This document shows, in pieces, positions 12,834-26,889 of a stretch of 64,000 nucleotides of DNA. Made by a program: the position numbers and the translations under genes. Source of the DNA: Antedon mediterranea (lineage: Eukaryota > Echinodermata > Crinoidea > Comatulida > Antedonidae). The first letter of the stretch is position 1. Each line of letters starts with the position of its first letter. The stretch is taken from contig NC_092673.1 of the NCBI RefSeq assembly GCF_964355755.1, positions 28,031,001-28,095,000 of the forward strand. The letters run 5' to 3'. The notes under the pieces are model-generated. The model ran no database searches and was not told where the DNA came from. It worked only from the letters and a program-made list of their open reading frames with translations.

Positions 12834-13677
12834 TTGACTTTTTACTTTTTTTGAAAACAACAACGTCTTTTTTAATAGCAGATAATATGGCTTTAGAAGA
12901 CAACATTCCACCGGTTTGTAACTTATCGATGTGATGGCGCTAGTTATTATCTGCTGCGTATTTGTTTTAGAATGCATAATGGTATTGTGTTCGTATTTAA
13001 TTATTTAATCCGTGGTAAAACCTTCATTTTGCCATGGATTAAATCATTATTTATTCCATGATTTTACGTACGCTTTATGTTTTTTGACGTGCATAAAATG
13101 ACCGATGACGTAATAATTGAATGCATATTAAGTGTATTGTTTTCTGTTTATTTTTCATTCATTAAACATTTTATTAAATGATATTCCTTTTTTGAAGTCA
13201 TTAATCTGCGCTAATTATATCGCAAAACAATGCGTTAATATTCATTTCATTATTGCTTATTTTTAGTGCACACTGTACATTGAGGGCGCAAATAAACAAC
13301 AAACCAGCGGGTGACCAGAGAGACCATAGAAAGAATAAGCCGGCTTTCTTATATCACAGAATATCAGAATAAGCAATCCGCAATTTTTGCATTGGCAATG
13401 TTTGTATCACCTTTGAAAGAGCGCGGATGTATACGAAGGAAGACTTGATTTAAATAGATATTATATAGAATTGTGATAATACTGTATATTTGCAACTATA
13501 TAACATTTCATAGAAAATATTTAAACAAACTATTGTACATTCACTTCTAGAAAAAAAATTGTTTTATCACCTAGTTCACAAAGAAAGCTTTAACACTGCA
13601 ACAACAAAAATCATGCGTTACCCAACATGGCCTGTAATTCTTTGCCGTTGCCGTCCGGTAAATAAAGTAATGTTTTT
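12834..13677. other. AT-rich stretch with small inverted repeats
   Basis: Two hairpins are visible: TAGCAGATAATA near 12887 with TTATTATCTGCTG near 12944, and TTTAATCCGTGG near 13005 with CCATGGATTAAA near 13033. I see no gene. Confidence 0.5.
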
Positions 13678-14400
13678 AGTCGCGTGGAAGCGACTCTATA
13701 GTTTACTATGTCGGTTGGTCTGTCGGTCTGTCGGTCTGTCGGTCTGTCTGTCGGTCCGGTATCACTATGCGTTTTTTCGCTTTCTGACCTTATCTTGATA
13801 TCAGTTTAATCTAGCTAAGTCAATTTTTCACAGTATATTCCTTATGGCCAGGAATCGATGTGGTTATGTTTTCACGGTGCGCAATAAAAAAATTACGCGG
13901 TTTACGCACGATTTAACGAAATCACGTTTGTAATCATATCTTCACAACCATGAATCACAATTAAATAAAATTTGGTACTCATAAATTTCAGGGCATAAAT
14001 CATCATATGGCAATACAATTACGTGCGTAGCGCATGTAACGCATGCGTACGCGCGCTTAAAATTTTCAAAATTTATTTTCTATGAAATAAGAGTACGTTT
14101 CAGGCAATTTTAGGCGTTTACAAAATTGCCATGAGTGCGCAGATTTTTGCGTTATTGCGCACTCTTTTTGCCCGATTTCTGTTTTCTTGACTTACTTTTC
14201 AACTCGAAATTACGTTATACGAGCACGTCAAAAGTGACAGGCTACGCACGTGTAAATTTAAAAAATATAACTGTTTTTAAACATTTCAACATTTTTAAAC
14301 ATGTTCAGTAATTTCGGTCAGTTGGTAGGTTGGTCGGTCGGTCGGTAAACACTAAGCACACGACTGCAGCCATCTATATGGCCTTGTTATGATATACATT
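13678..14400 (+). mobile_element. Hairpin-started relative of the tandem units
   Basis: A hairpin, AGTCGCGTGGAAGCGACT, and a GTCTGTCGGT repeat precede sequence closely matching the tandem units (CCTTATGGCCAGGAATCGAT onward). A GGTCGGTCGGT stretch lies near 14330. The tRNA-like part is absent. Confidence 0.7.
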
Positions 14401-14985
14401 ACTATAAAATACATTTCGATTGGCTAAAATGTTAAATGTATTGATATTTATTTTTTCTACAAGAAAAAAATTAATACGGAAATATTATTAACCATCTTCG
14501 TGAAACAACAACGTGAACGCGAACGTTGTTAATTTTAAACAAAACGAACAATCAAAATATCTAAATAGCATTTAGATATTATATAGTAGCCTGTATAGTT
14601 GATAACATTTTTATCATGATCATCTGTTTCTCTCTATTCATACGAGTAGCTTAGATAGGCCAGTGATACATCCCTCTGTTTAAGCCTAAGTGGGCCCTAA
14701 ATTTAAAATTAGAGGCATGGCCTATTAAAAGTAGTTAGTAGAGGCTAGTTGGTAGTAGGCAAACACGGCACACACCTTTTTAGGTAGTTAGTAGAATCTA
14801 CGTACTTAGTGGTCAACCTTGATTTTACGAATCCAATGTGTTACGTAAAATGTGTGTAATATGAGAAAAATCTTTTAATGGATAAATAAGTAAATTAGAG
14901 TTTTTGTATATAGTCGTGAGTGAATTTTAGAAGTGTTAAATTTAAAACATTAACACCAATCATTTGGTTTTAGTTTTGTTGATAG
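14401..14985. other. Region upstream of the mucin exon
   Basis: AT-rich. No ATG-led frame joins the mucin frame. A TATA-like TATATAG lies near 14910. The T-rich run just before the exon could be a polypyrimidine tract. Whether this is an intron or the promoter region is not decidable from sequence alone. Confidence 0.4.
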
Positions 14986-17900
14986 TTGTGTCAGTAACAA
15001 CTACAGAATCCTCAACTACTGAACCCTCTACTACTGAACCATCAACAACAGAGCCCTCAACTACTGAGCCATCAACAACAGAGCCCTCAACTACTGAGCC
15101 ATCAACCACTGAGCCATCTACTACTGAACCATCTACTACTGAACCATCAACAACAGAGCTCTCAACTACTGAGCCATCAACTACAGAGTCCTCAACCACA
15201 GAGCCATCGACTACTGAGCGTTCAACTACAGAGCCTTCAACTACTGAGCCATCAACCACAGAGCCATCAACTACTGAGCCATCAACCACAGAGCAATTGA
15301 CAACAGAGCCATCTACTACAGAGCCATCGACTACTGAACCATCAACGACAGAGCCCTCAACAACAGAGCCATCAACTACAGAGCCCTCGACTACTGAACC
15401 ATCAACAACAGAGCCCTCAACTACTGAGCCATCGACTACTGAGCCTTCGACTACTGAGCCTTCAATTACAGAGCCCTCAACTACTGAGCCATCAACCACA
15501 GAATCATCGACTACTGAACCATCGACAACAGAGCCATCTACTACAGAGCCATCGACCACTGAAGGATCTACTACTGAACCCTCGACTACTGAACCATTTA
15601 CTACAGAACCATCAACTACGGAGCCCTCAACCACAGAGCAATCGACTACTGAACCTTCAACTACAGAACCATCTACTACTGAGCCATCGACTACAGAGCC
15701 CTCAACTACTGAGCCATCGACCACAGAGCCCTCAACTACTGAGCCATCCACCACAGAGCCATCTACTACTGAACCATCTACTACTGAACCATCAACAACA
15801 GAGCACTCAACTACTGAGCCATCAACAACAGAGCCCTCAACTACTGAGCCATCAACCACTGAGCCATCTTCTACAGAACCATCTACTACTGAACCATCAA
15901 CAACAGAGCTCTCAACTACTGAGCCATCAACTACAGAGTCCTCAACCACAGAGCCTTCGACTACTGAGAGTTCAACTACAGAGCCTTCAACTACTGAGCC
16001 ATCAACCACAGAGCCATCAACTACTGAGCCATCAACCACAGAGCAATTGACAACAGAGCCATCTACTACAGAGCCATCGACTACTGAACCATCAACGACA
16101 GAGCCCTCAACAACAGAGCCATCAACTACAGAGCCCTCGACTACTGAACCATCAACAACAGAGCCCTCAACTACTGAGCCATCGACTACTGAGCCTTCGA
16201 CTACTGAGCCTTCAACTACAGAGCCCTCAACTACTGAACCATCAACCACAGAACCATCGACTACTGAACCATCGACAACAGAGCCATCTACTACAGAGCC
16301 ATCGACCACTGAAGGATCTACTACTGAACCCTCGACTACTGAACCATTTACTACAGAACCATCAACTACGGAGCCCTCAACCACAGAGCCATCGACTACT
16401 GAACCTTCAACTACAGAACCATCTACTACTGAGCCATCGACTACAGAGCCCTCAACTACTGAGCCATCGACCACAGAGCCCTCAACTACTGAGCCATCCA
16501 CCACAGAGCCATCTACTACTGAACCATCTACTACTGAACCATCAACAACAGAGCACTCAACTACTGAGCCATCAACAACAGAGCCCTCAACTACTGAGCC
16601 ATCAACCACTGAGCCATCTACTACAGAACCATCTACTACTGAACCATCAACAACAGAGCTCTCAACTACTGAGCCATCAACTACAGAGTCCTCAACCACA
16701 GAGCCATCGACTACTGAGCGTTCAACTACAGAGCCTTCAACTACTGAGCCATCAACCACAGAGCCATCAACTACTGAGCCATCAACCACAGAGCAATTGA
16801 CAACAGAGCCATCTACTACAGAGCCATCGACTACTGAACCATCAACGACAGAGCCCTCAACAACAGAGCCATCTACTACAGAGCCATCGACTACTGAACC
16901 ATCAACTACTGAACCATCGACAACAGAGCCATCTACTACAGAGCCATCGACTACTGAACCATCTACTACTGAACCATCTAATACTGAACCCTCAACTACT
17001 GAACTTTCTACTACTAAACCATCAACAACAGAGCCCTCAACTACTGAGCCATCAACTACAGAGCCCTCAACTACTGAGCTATCAACTACAGAGCTCTCAA
17101 CTACTGAGCCATCAACCACAGAACCATCTACTACTGAACCATCAACGACAGAGCCATCTACTACAGAGCCATCGACTACTGAACCCTCAACTACTGAGCC
17201 ATCAACTACAGAGCCCTCAACTACTGAACCATCTACTACAGAACCATCAACAACAGAACCCTCAACGACAGAGCCCTCAACAACAGAGCCCTCAACTACA
17301 GAGCCATCAACTACAGAGCCCTCAACTACTGAGCCATCAACTACAGAGCCCTCAACTACTGAGCTATCAACTACAGAGCTCTCAACTACGGAGCCATCAA
17401 CCACAGAACCATCTACTACTGAACCATCAACGACAGAGCCATCTACTACAGAGCCATCGACTACTGAACCGTCAACTACTGAGCCATCAACTACAGAGCC
17501 CTCAACTACTGAACCATCTACTACAGAACCATCAACAACAGAACCCTCAACGACAGAGCCCTCAACAACAGAGCCCTCAACTACAGAGCCATCAACTACA
17601 GAGCCCTCAACTACTGAACCATCAACAACAGAGCCCTCAACTACTGAACCATCAACTACAAAGCCCTCAACTACTGAGCCATCAACAACAGAGCCATCTA
17701 CTACAGAGCCCTCAACTACTGAGGCATCAACCACACAACCATCTACTACTGAAGCATCTACTACAGAACCATCAACAACGGAGCCCTCAACTACTGTGCC
17801 ATCAACCACAGAACCATCTACTACTGAATCATCAACGACAGAGCCATCTACTACAGAGCCATTGACTACTGAACCCTCAACTACTGAACAGTCAACTACT

Positions 17901-20900
17901 GAACCTTCTACTACTGAACGCTCAACTACTGAATCATCTACTACAGAACCATCAACAATGGAGCCCTCAACTACCGAGCCATCAACAACAGAGCCCTCAA
18001 CTACTGAGCCATCAACTACAGAGCCCTCAACTACTGAACCATCTACTACAGAACCATTAACAACAGAACCCTCAACGACAGAGCCCTCAACAACAGAGCC
18101 CTCAACTACAGAGCCATCAACTACAGAGCCCTCAACTACTGAGCCATCAACTACAGAGCCCTCAACTACTGAGCTATCAACTACAGAGCTCTCAACTACG
18201 GAGCCATCAACCACAGGACCATCTACTACTGAACCATCAACGACAGAGCCATCTACTACAGAGTCATCGACTACTGAACCGTCAACTACTGAGCCATCAA
18301 CTACAGAGCCCTCAACTACTGAACCATCTACTACAGAACCATCAACAACAGAACCCTCAACGACAGAGCCCTCAACAACAGAGCCCTCAACAACAGAGCC
18401 CTCAACTACAGAGCCATCAACTACAGAGCCCTCAACTACTGAACCATCAACAACAGAGCCCTCAACTACTGAACCATCAACTACAAAGCCCTCAACTACT
18501 GAGCCATCAACAACAGAGCCATCTACTACAGAGCCCTCAACTACTGAGGCATCAACCACACAACCATCTACTACTGAAGCATCTACTACAGAACCATCAA
18601 CAACGGAGCCCTCAACTACTGTACCATCAACCACAGAACCATCTACTACTGAATCATCAACGACAGAGCCATCTACTACAGAGCCATTGACTACTGAACC
18701 CTCAACTACTGAACAGTCAACTACTGAACCTTCTACTACTGAACGCTCAACTACTGAACCATCTACTACAGAACCATCAACAACGAAGCCCTCAACTACC
18801 GAGCCATCAACAACAGAGCCCTCAACTACTGAGCCATCAACTACAGAGCACTCAACTACTGACCTATCAACTACAGAGCCCTCAACTACTGAGTCATCAA
18901 CCACAGAACCATCTACTACTGAACCACCAACGACAGAGCCATCTACTACAGAGCCATCGACTACTGAACCCTCAACTACTGAGCCATCAACTACAGAACC
19001 CTCAACTACTGGGCTATCTACTACAGAACTATCAACAACAGAACCCTCAACGACAGAGCCCTCAACAACAGAGCCCTCAACAACAGAGCCCTCAACTACA
19101 GAGCCATCAACTACAGAGCCATCAACTACTGAACCATCAACAACAGAGCCCTTAACTACTGAGCCATCAACAACAGAGCCATCTACTACAGAGCCATCGA
19201 CTACTGAACCCTCAACTACTGAACCCTCAACCACTGAACCTTTTACTACTGAACCATCAACAACAGAGCCCTCAACTACTGAACCATCAACTACGGAGCC
19301 CTCAACCACAGAGCAATCAACTACTGAGCCTTCAACCACAGAACCTTCAACTACTGAACCATCGACAACAGAGTCATCTACTACAGAGCCATCGACTACT
19401 GAACCATCTACTACTGAACCCTCAACTACTGAACCATCTACTACTGAACGCTCAACTACTGAACACTCTACTACAGAACCATCAACAACGGAGCCCTCAA
19501 CTACCGAGCCATCAACAACAGAGCCCTCAACTACTGAGCCATCAACTACAGAGCACTCAACTACTGACCTATCAACTACAGAGCCCTCAACTACTGAGCC
19601 ATCAACCACAGAACCATCTACTACTGAACCACCAACGACAGAGCCATCTACTACAGAGCCATCGACTACTGAACCCTCAACTACTGAGCCATCAACTACA
19701 GAACCCTCAGCTACTGGGCTATCTACTACAGAACTATCAACAACAGAACCCTCAACGACAGAGCCCTCAACAACAGAGCCATCAACTACAGAGCCATCAA
19801 CTACAGAGCCATCAACTACTGAACCATCAACAACAGAGCCCTCAACTACTGAGCCATCAACTACAGAGCCCTCAACTACTGAGTCATCAACAACAGAGCC
19901 ATCAACAACAGAGCCCTCAACTACTGAGGCATCAACCACACAACTATCTACTACTGAAGCATCAACTACTGAAGCATCTACTACAGAACCATCAACAACG
20001 AAGCCCTCAACTACTGTGCCTTCAACCACAGAACCATTTACTACTGAACTATCAACGACAGAGCCATCTACTACAGAGCCATCGACTACTGAACCCTTAA
20101 ATACTGAACCATCAACAACAGAGCCCTCAACTACTGAGTCATCAACTACGGAGCCCTCAACCACAGAGCCATCAACTACTGAGCCCTCAACCACAGGACC
20201 GTCAACTACTGAACCATCGACAACAGAGCCATCTACTACAGAGCCATCGACTACTGAACTATCTACTACAGAGCCATCGACTACTGAACCATCTACTACT
20301 GAACCCTCAACTACTGAACCATCTACTACAGAACCATCAACAACGGAGCCCTCAACTACTCTACCATCAACAACAGAGCCCTCAACTACTGATCCATCAA
20401 CAACAGAGCCCTCAACTACTGCGCTATCAACTAACGAGCCCTCAACTACTGAGCCATCAACCACAGAATCATCTACTACTGAACCATCAACGACAGAGCC
20501 ATCTACTACAGAGCCATCGACTACTGAACCCTCAACTACTCAGCCATCAACTACAGAGCCTTCAACTACAGAACCATCAACTACAGAGCCCTCAACAACA
20601 GATCCATCTACTACAGAGCTCTCAACTACTGAGGCATCAACCACACAACCATCTACTACTGAAGCATCTACTACTGAAGCATCTACTACAGAACCATCAA
20701 CAACGGAGCCCTCAACTACTGTGCCATCAACCAAAGAACCATCTACTACTGAACCATCTACTACTGAACCATCAACGACAGAGCCATCTACTACAGAGCC
20801 ATCGACTACTGAACCCTCAACTACTGAGCCATCAACTACAGAGCCCTCAACTACTGAACCATCTACTACAGAACCATCAACAACAGAGCCCTCAACAACA

Positions 20901-23900
20901 GAGCCCTCAACTACTGAGCCATCAACAACAGAGCCATCTACTACAGAGCCATCGACTACTGAACCCTCAACTACTGAACCCTCAACCACTGAACCTTTTA
21001 CTACTGAACCATCAACAACACAGCCCTCAACTACTGACTCATCAACTACGGAGCCCTCAACCACAGAGCAATCAACTACTGAGCCTTCAACCACAGAACC
21101 TTCAACTACTGAACCATCGACAACAGATACATCTACTACAGAGCCATCGACTACTGAACCATCTACTACTGAACTCTCAACTACTGAACCATCTACTACT
21201 GAACCCTCAACTACTGAACCATCTACTACAGAACCATCAACAACGGAGCCCTCAACTAGTGAACCATCAACAACAGAGCTCTCAACTATTGATCCATCAA
21301 CTACAGAGCCCTCAACTACTGAGCTATCAACTACAGAGCCCTCAACTACTGAGCTATCAACCACAGAACCATCTACTACTGTACCATCAACGACAGAGCC
21401 ATTTACTACAGAGCCATCGACTACTGAACCCTCAACTACTGAGCCATCAACTACAGAGCCCTCAACTACTGAACCATCTACTACAGAACCATCAACAACA
21501 GAACCCTCAACGACACAGCCCTCAACAACAGAGCCCTCAACTACAGAGCCATCAACTACAGAGCCCTCAACTACTGAACCATCAACAACAGAGCCATCTA
21601 CTACAGAACCATCTACTACTGAACCATCAACAACAGAGCTCTCAACTACTGAGCCATCAACTACAGAGTCCTCAACCACAGAGCCATCGACTACTGAGCG
21701 TTCAACTACAGAGCCTTCAACTACTGAGCCATCAACCACAGAGCCATCAACTACTGAGCCATCAACCACAGAGCAATTGACAACAGAGCCATCTACTACA
21801 GAGCCATCGACTACTGAACCATCAACGACAGAGCCCTCAACAACAGAGCCATCAACTACAGAGCCCTCGACTACTGAACCATCAACAACAGAGCCCTCAA
21901 CTACTGAGCCATCGACTACTGAGCCTTCGACTACTGAGCCTTCAACTACAGAGCCCTCAACTACTGAGCCATCAACCACAGAACCATCGACTACTGAACC
22001 ATCGACAACAGAGCCATCTACTACAGAGCCATCGACCACTGAAGGATCTACTACTGAACCCTCGACTACTGAACCATTTACTACAGAACCATCAACTACG
22101 GAGCCCTCAACCACAGAGCCATCGACTACTGAACCTTCAACTACAGAACCATCTACTACTGAGCCATCGACTACAGAGCCCTCAACTACTGAGCCATCGA
22201 CCACAGAGCCCTCAACTACTGAGCCATCCACCACAGAGCCATCTACTACTGAACCATCTACTACTGAACCATCAACAACAGAGCACTCAACTACTGAGCC
22301 ATCAACAACAGAGCCCTCAACTACTGAGCCATCAACCACTGAGCCATCTACTACAGAACCATCTACTACTGAACCATCAACAACAGAGCTCTCAACTACT
22401 GAGCCATCAACTACAGAGTCCTCAACCACAGAGCCATCGACTACTGAGAGTTCAACTACAGAGCCTTCAACTACTGAGCCATCAACCACAGAGCCATCAA
22501 CTACTGAGCCATCAACCACAGAGCAATTGACAACAGAGCCATCTACTACAGAGCCATCGACTACTGAACCATCAACGACAGAGCCCTCAACAACAGAGCC
22601 ATCAACTACAGAGCCCTCGACTACTGAACCATCAACAACAGAGCCCTCAACTACTGAGCCATCGACTACTGAGCCTTCGACTACTGAGCCTTCAACTACA
22701 GAGCCCTCAACTACTGAACCATCAACCACAGAACCATCGACTACTGAACCATCGACAACAGAGCCATCTACTACAGAGCCATCGACCACTGAAGGATCTA
22801 CTACTGAACCCTCGACTACTGAACCATTTACTACAGAACCATCAACTACGGAGCCCTCAACCACAGAGCCATCGACTACTGAACCTTCAACTACAGAACC
22901 ATCTACTACTGAGCCATCGACTACAGAGCCCTCAACTACTGAGCCATCGACCACAGAGCCCTCAACTACTGAGCCATCCACCACAGAGCCATCTACTACT
23001 GAACCATCTACTACTGAACCATCAACAACAGAGCACTCAACTACTGAGCCATCAACAACAGAGCCCTCAACTACTGAGCCATCAACCACTGAGCCATCTA
23101 CTACAGAACCATCTACTACTGAACCATCAACAACAGAGCTCTCAACTACTGAGCCATCAACTACAGAGTCCTCAACCACAGAGCCATCGACTACTGAGCG
23201 TTCAACTACAGAGCCTTCAACTACTGAGCCATCAACCACAGAGCCATCAACTACTGAGCCATCAACCACAGAGCAATTGACAACAGAGCCATCTACTACA
23301 GAGCCATCGACTACTGAACCATCAACGACAGAGCCCTCAACAACAGAGCCATCTACTACAGAGCCATCGACTACTGAACCATCAACTACTGAACCATCGA
23401 CAACAGAGCCATCTACTACAGAGCCATCGACTACTGAACCATCTACTACTGAACCATCTAATACTGAACCCTCAACTACTGAACTTTCTACTACTAAACC
23501 ATCAACAACAGAGCCCTCAACTACTGAGCCATCAACTACAGAGCCCTCAACTACTGAGCTATCAACTACAGAGCTCTCAACTACTGAGCCATCAACCACA
23601 GAACCATCTACTACTGAACCATCAACGACAGAGCCATCTACTACAGAGCCATCGACTACTGAACCCTCAACTACTGAGCCATCAACTACAGAACCCTCAA
23701 CTACTGAACCATCTACTACAGAACCATCAACAACAGAACCCTCAACGACAGAGCCCTCAACAACAGAGCCCTCAACTACAGAGCCATCAACTACAGAGCC
23801 CTCAACTACTGAACCATCAACAACAGAGCCCTCAACTACTGAACCATCAACTACAAAGCCCTCAACTACTGAGCCATCAACAACAGAGCCATCTACTACA

Positions 23901-26889
23901 GAGCCCTCAACTACTGAGGCATCAACCACACAACCATCTACCACTGAAGCATCTACTACAGAACCATCAACAACGGAGCCCTCAACTACTGTGCCATCAA
24001 CCACAGAACCATCTACTACTGAATCATCAATGACAGAGCCATCTACTACAGAGCCATTGACTACTGAACCCTCAACTACTGAACAGTCAACTACTGAACC
24101 TTCTACTACTGAACGCTCAACTACTGAACCATCTACTACAGAACCATCAACAACGGAGCCCTCAACTACCGAGCCATCAACAACAGAGCCCTCAACTACT
24201 GAGCCATCAACTACTGAACCATCTACTACAGAACCATCAACAACAGAACCCTCAACGACAGAGCCCTCAACAACAGAGCCCTCAACTACAGAGCCATCAA
24301 CTACAGAGCCCTCAACTACTGAGCCATCAACTACAGAGCCCTCAACTACTGAGCTATCAACTACAGAGCTCTCAACTACGGAGCCATCAACCACAGGACC
24401 ATCTACTACTGAACCATCAACGACAGAGCCATCTACTACAGAGCCATCGACTACTGAACCGTCAACTACTGAGCCATCAACTACAGAGCCCTCAACTACT
24501 GAACCATCTACTACAGAACCATCAACAACAGAACCCTCAACGACAGAGCCCTCAACAACAGAGCCCTCAACTACAGAGCCATCAACTACAGAGCCCTCAA
24601 CTACTGAACCATCAACAACAGAGCCCTCAACTACTGAACCATCAACTACAAAGCCATCAACAACAGAGCCATCTACTACAGAGCCCTCAACTACTGAGGC
24701 ATCAACCACACAACCATCTACTACTGAAGCATCTACTACAGAACCATCAACAACGGAGCCCTCAACTACTGTACCATCAACCACAGAACCATCTACTACT
24801 GAATCATCAACGACAGAGCCATCTACTACAGAGCCATTGACTACTGAACCCTCAACTACTGAACAGTCAACTACTGAACCTTCTACTACTGAACGCTCAA
24901 CTACTGAACCATCTACTACAGAACCATCAACAACGGAGCCCTCAACTACCGAGCCATCAACAACAGAGCCCTCAACTACTGAGCCATCAACTACAGAGCA
25001 CTCAACTACTGACCTATCAACTACAGAGCCCTCAACTACTGAGTCATCAACCACAGAACCATCTACTACTGAACCACCAACGACAGAGCCATCTACTACA
25101 GAGCCATCGACTACTGAACCCTCAACTACTGAGCCATCAACTACAGAACCCTCAACTACTGGGCTATCTACTACAGAACTATCAACAACAGAACCCTCAA
25201 CGACAGAGCCCTCAACAACAGAGCCCTCAACTACAGAGCCATCAACTACAGAGCCATCAACTACTGAACCATCAACAACAGAGCCCTCAACTACTGAGCC
25301 ATCAACTACAGAGCCCTCAACTACTGAGCCATCAACAACAGAGCCATCAACAACAGAGCCCTCAACTACTGAGGCATCAACCACACAACTATCTACTACT
25401 GAAGCATCAACTACTGAAGCATCTACTACAGAACCATCAACAACGGAGCCCTCAACTACTGTGCCATCAACCAAAGAACCATCTACTACTGAACCATCAA
25501 CGACAGAGCCATCTACTACAGAGCCATCGACTACTGAACCCTCAACTACTGAGCCATCAACTACAGAGCCCTCAACTACTGAACCATCTACTACAGAACC
25601 ATCAACAACAGAGCCCTCAACAACAGAGCCCTCAACTACTGAGCCATCAACAACAGAGCCATCTACTATAGAGCCATCGACTACTGAACCCTCAACTACT
25701 GAACCCTCAACCACTGAACCTTTTACTACTGAACCATCAACAACAGAGCCCTCAACTACTGAACCATCAACTACGGAGCCCTCAACCACAGAGCAATCAA
25801 CTACTGAGCCCTCAACCACAGAACCTTCAACTACTGAACCATCGACAACAGAGACATCTACTACAGAGCCATCGACTACTGAACCATCTACTACTGAACC
25901 CTCAACTACTGAACCATCTACTACTGAACCCTCAACTACTGAACCATCTACTACAGAACCATCAACAACGGAGCCCTCAACTACTGTACCATCAACAACA
26001 GAGCCCTCAACTACTGATCCATCAACAACAGAGCCCTCAACTACTGACCTATCAACTACAGAGCCCTCAACTACTGAGCCATCAACCACAGAACCATCTA
26101 CTACTGAACCACCAACGACAGAGCCATCTACTACAGAGCCATCGACTACTGAACCCTCAACTACTGAGCCATCAACTACAGAACCCTCAGCTACTGGGAT
26201 ATCTACTACAGAACTATCAACAACAGAACCCTCAACGACAGAGCCCTCAACAACAGAGCCATCAACTACAGAGCCATCAACTACAGAGCCATCAACTACT
26301 GAACCATCAACAACAGAGCCCTCAACTACTGAGCCATCAACTACAGAGCCCTCAACTACTGAGTCATCAACAACAGAGCCATCAACAACAGAGCCCTCAA
26401 CTACTGAGGCATCAACCACACAACTATCTACTACTGAAGCATCAACTACTGAAGCATCTACTACAGAACCATCAACAACGAAGCCCTCAACTACTGTGCC
26501 ATCAACCACAGAACCATTTACTACTGAACTATCAACGACAGAGCCACCTACTACAGAGCCATCGACTACTGAACCTTCAACTACTGTGTCCTCAACTATT
26601 GAAACCTTAACTACTGAGCTGTCGACTATTGAACCACCAACTACAGAACCATCAACTACTGAAGGATCAATAACTATGTCCTCAACTACAGAGCCTTTGA
26701 CTACTGGGCCCTCTACTACTGGATTCTCGACTACTGAACCATCCACTGCAGAGCGTTTTACTACTGAGCATTCAACTACCGTGCCATCCACTACAGAGCG
26801 TTTGACTACTGAGCCTTCGACAACAGTGCCGTTGACTACTAAGACATTAACGACAGAATTATCAACTACAGAGCTGTCAACTATGGCAG
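14986..26889 (+). CDS. Giant mucin exon, about 790 PSTTE pentads
   Basis: One uninterrupted reading frame repeats the pentad P-S-T-T-E with a 15-nt unit. About 60 percent of residues are Ser/Thr, the composition of a densely O-glycosylated mucin domain, and Glu adds a regular negative charge. I see no Cys, Trp or Tyr; substitutions fall mainly at the Pro or Glu position (L, Q, A, G, H, R, K, D, F). The last 300 nt are clearly more divergent. The donor is GCAG|GTAAGT, leaving phase 1. The 5' edge is uncertain: the frame closes upstream at a TAA (14943), there is no ATG, and AG acceptors at 14973, 14985 and 14994 would all leave phase 1. I chose 14986 provisionally. Two very long antisense frames here are by-products of the repeat. 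Confidence 0.9.

Noticed and set aside
14964-14966. TTG as the start codon of the mucin frame
   Set aside because: TTG starts belong to bacterial gene finding. Here a splice acceptor is more plausible.
21259-21780. A sense-strand frame of 173 codons in another phase, rich in Q, L and H
   Set aside because: A shifted reading of the same 15-nt repeat; it ends where pentad variants change.
15151-23900. CRISPR-like regular repeats
   Set aside because: There are no unique spacers. The region is a coding tandem repeat in animal DNA.
14960-26791. Two very long antisense reading frames (1834 and 2083 codons)
   Set aside because: They are the complement of the PSTTE array read in a stop-free phase. 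They have no independent domain and no splice structure, and the sense frame continues into recognisable domains.
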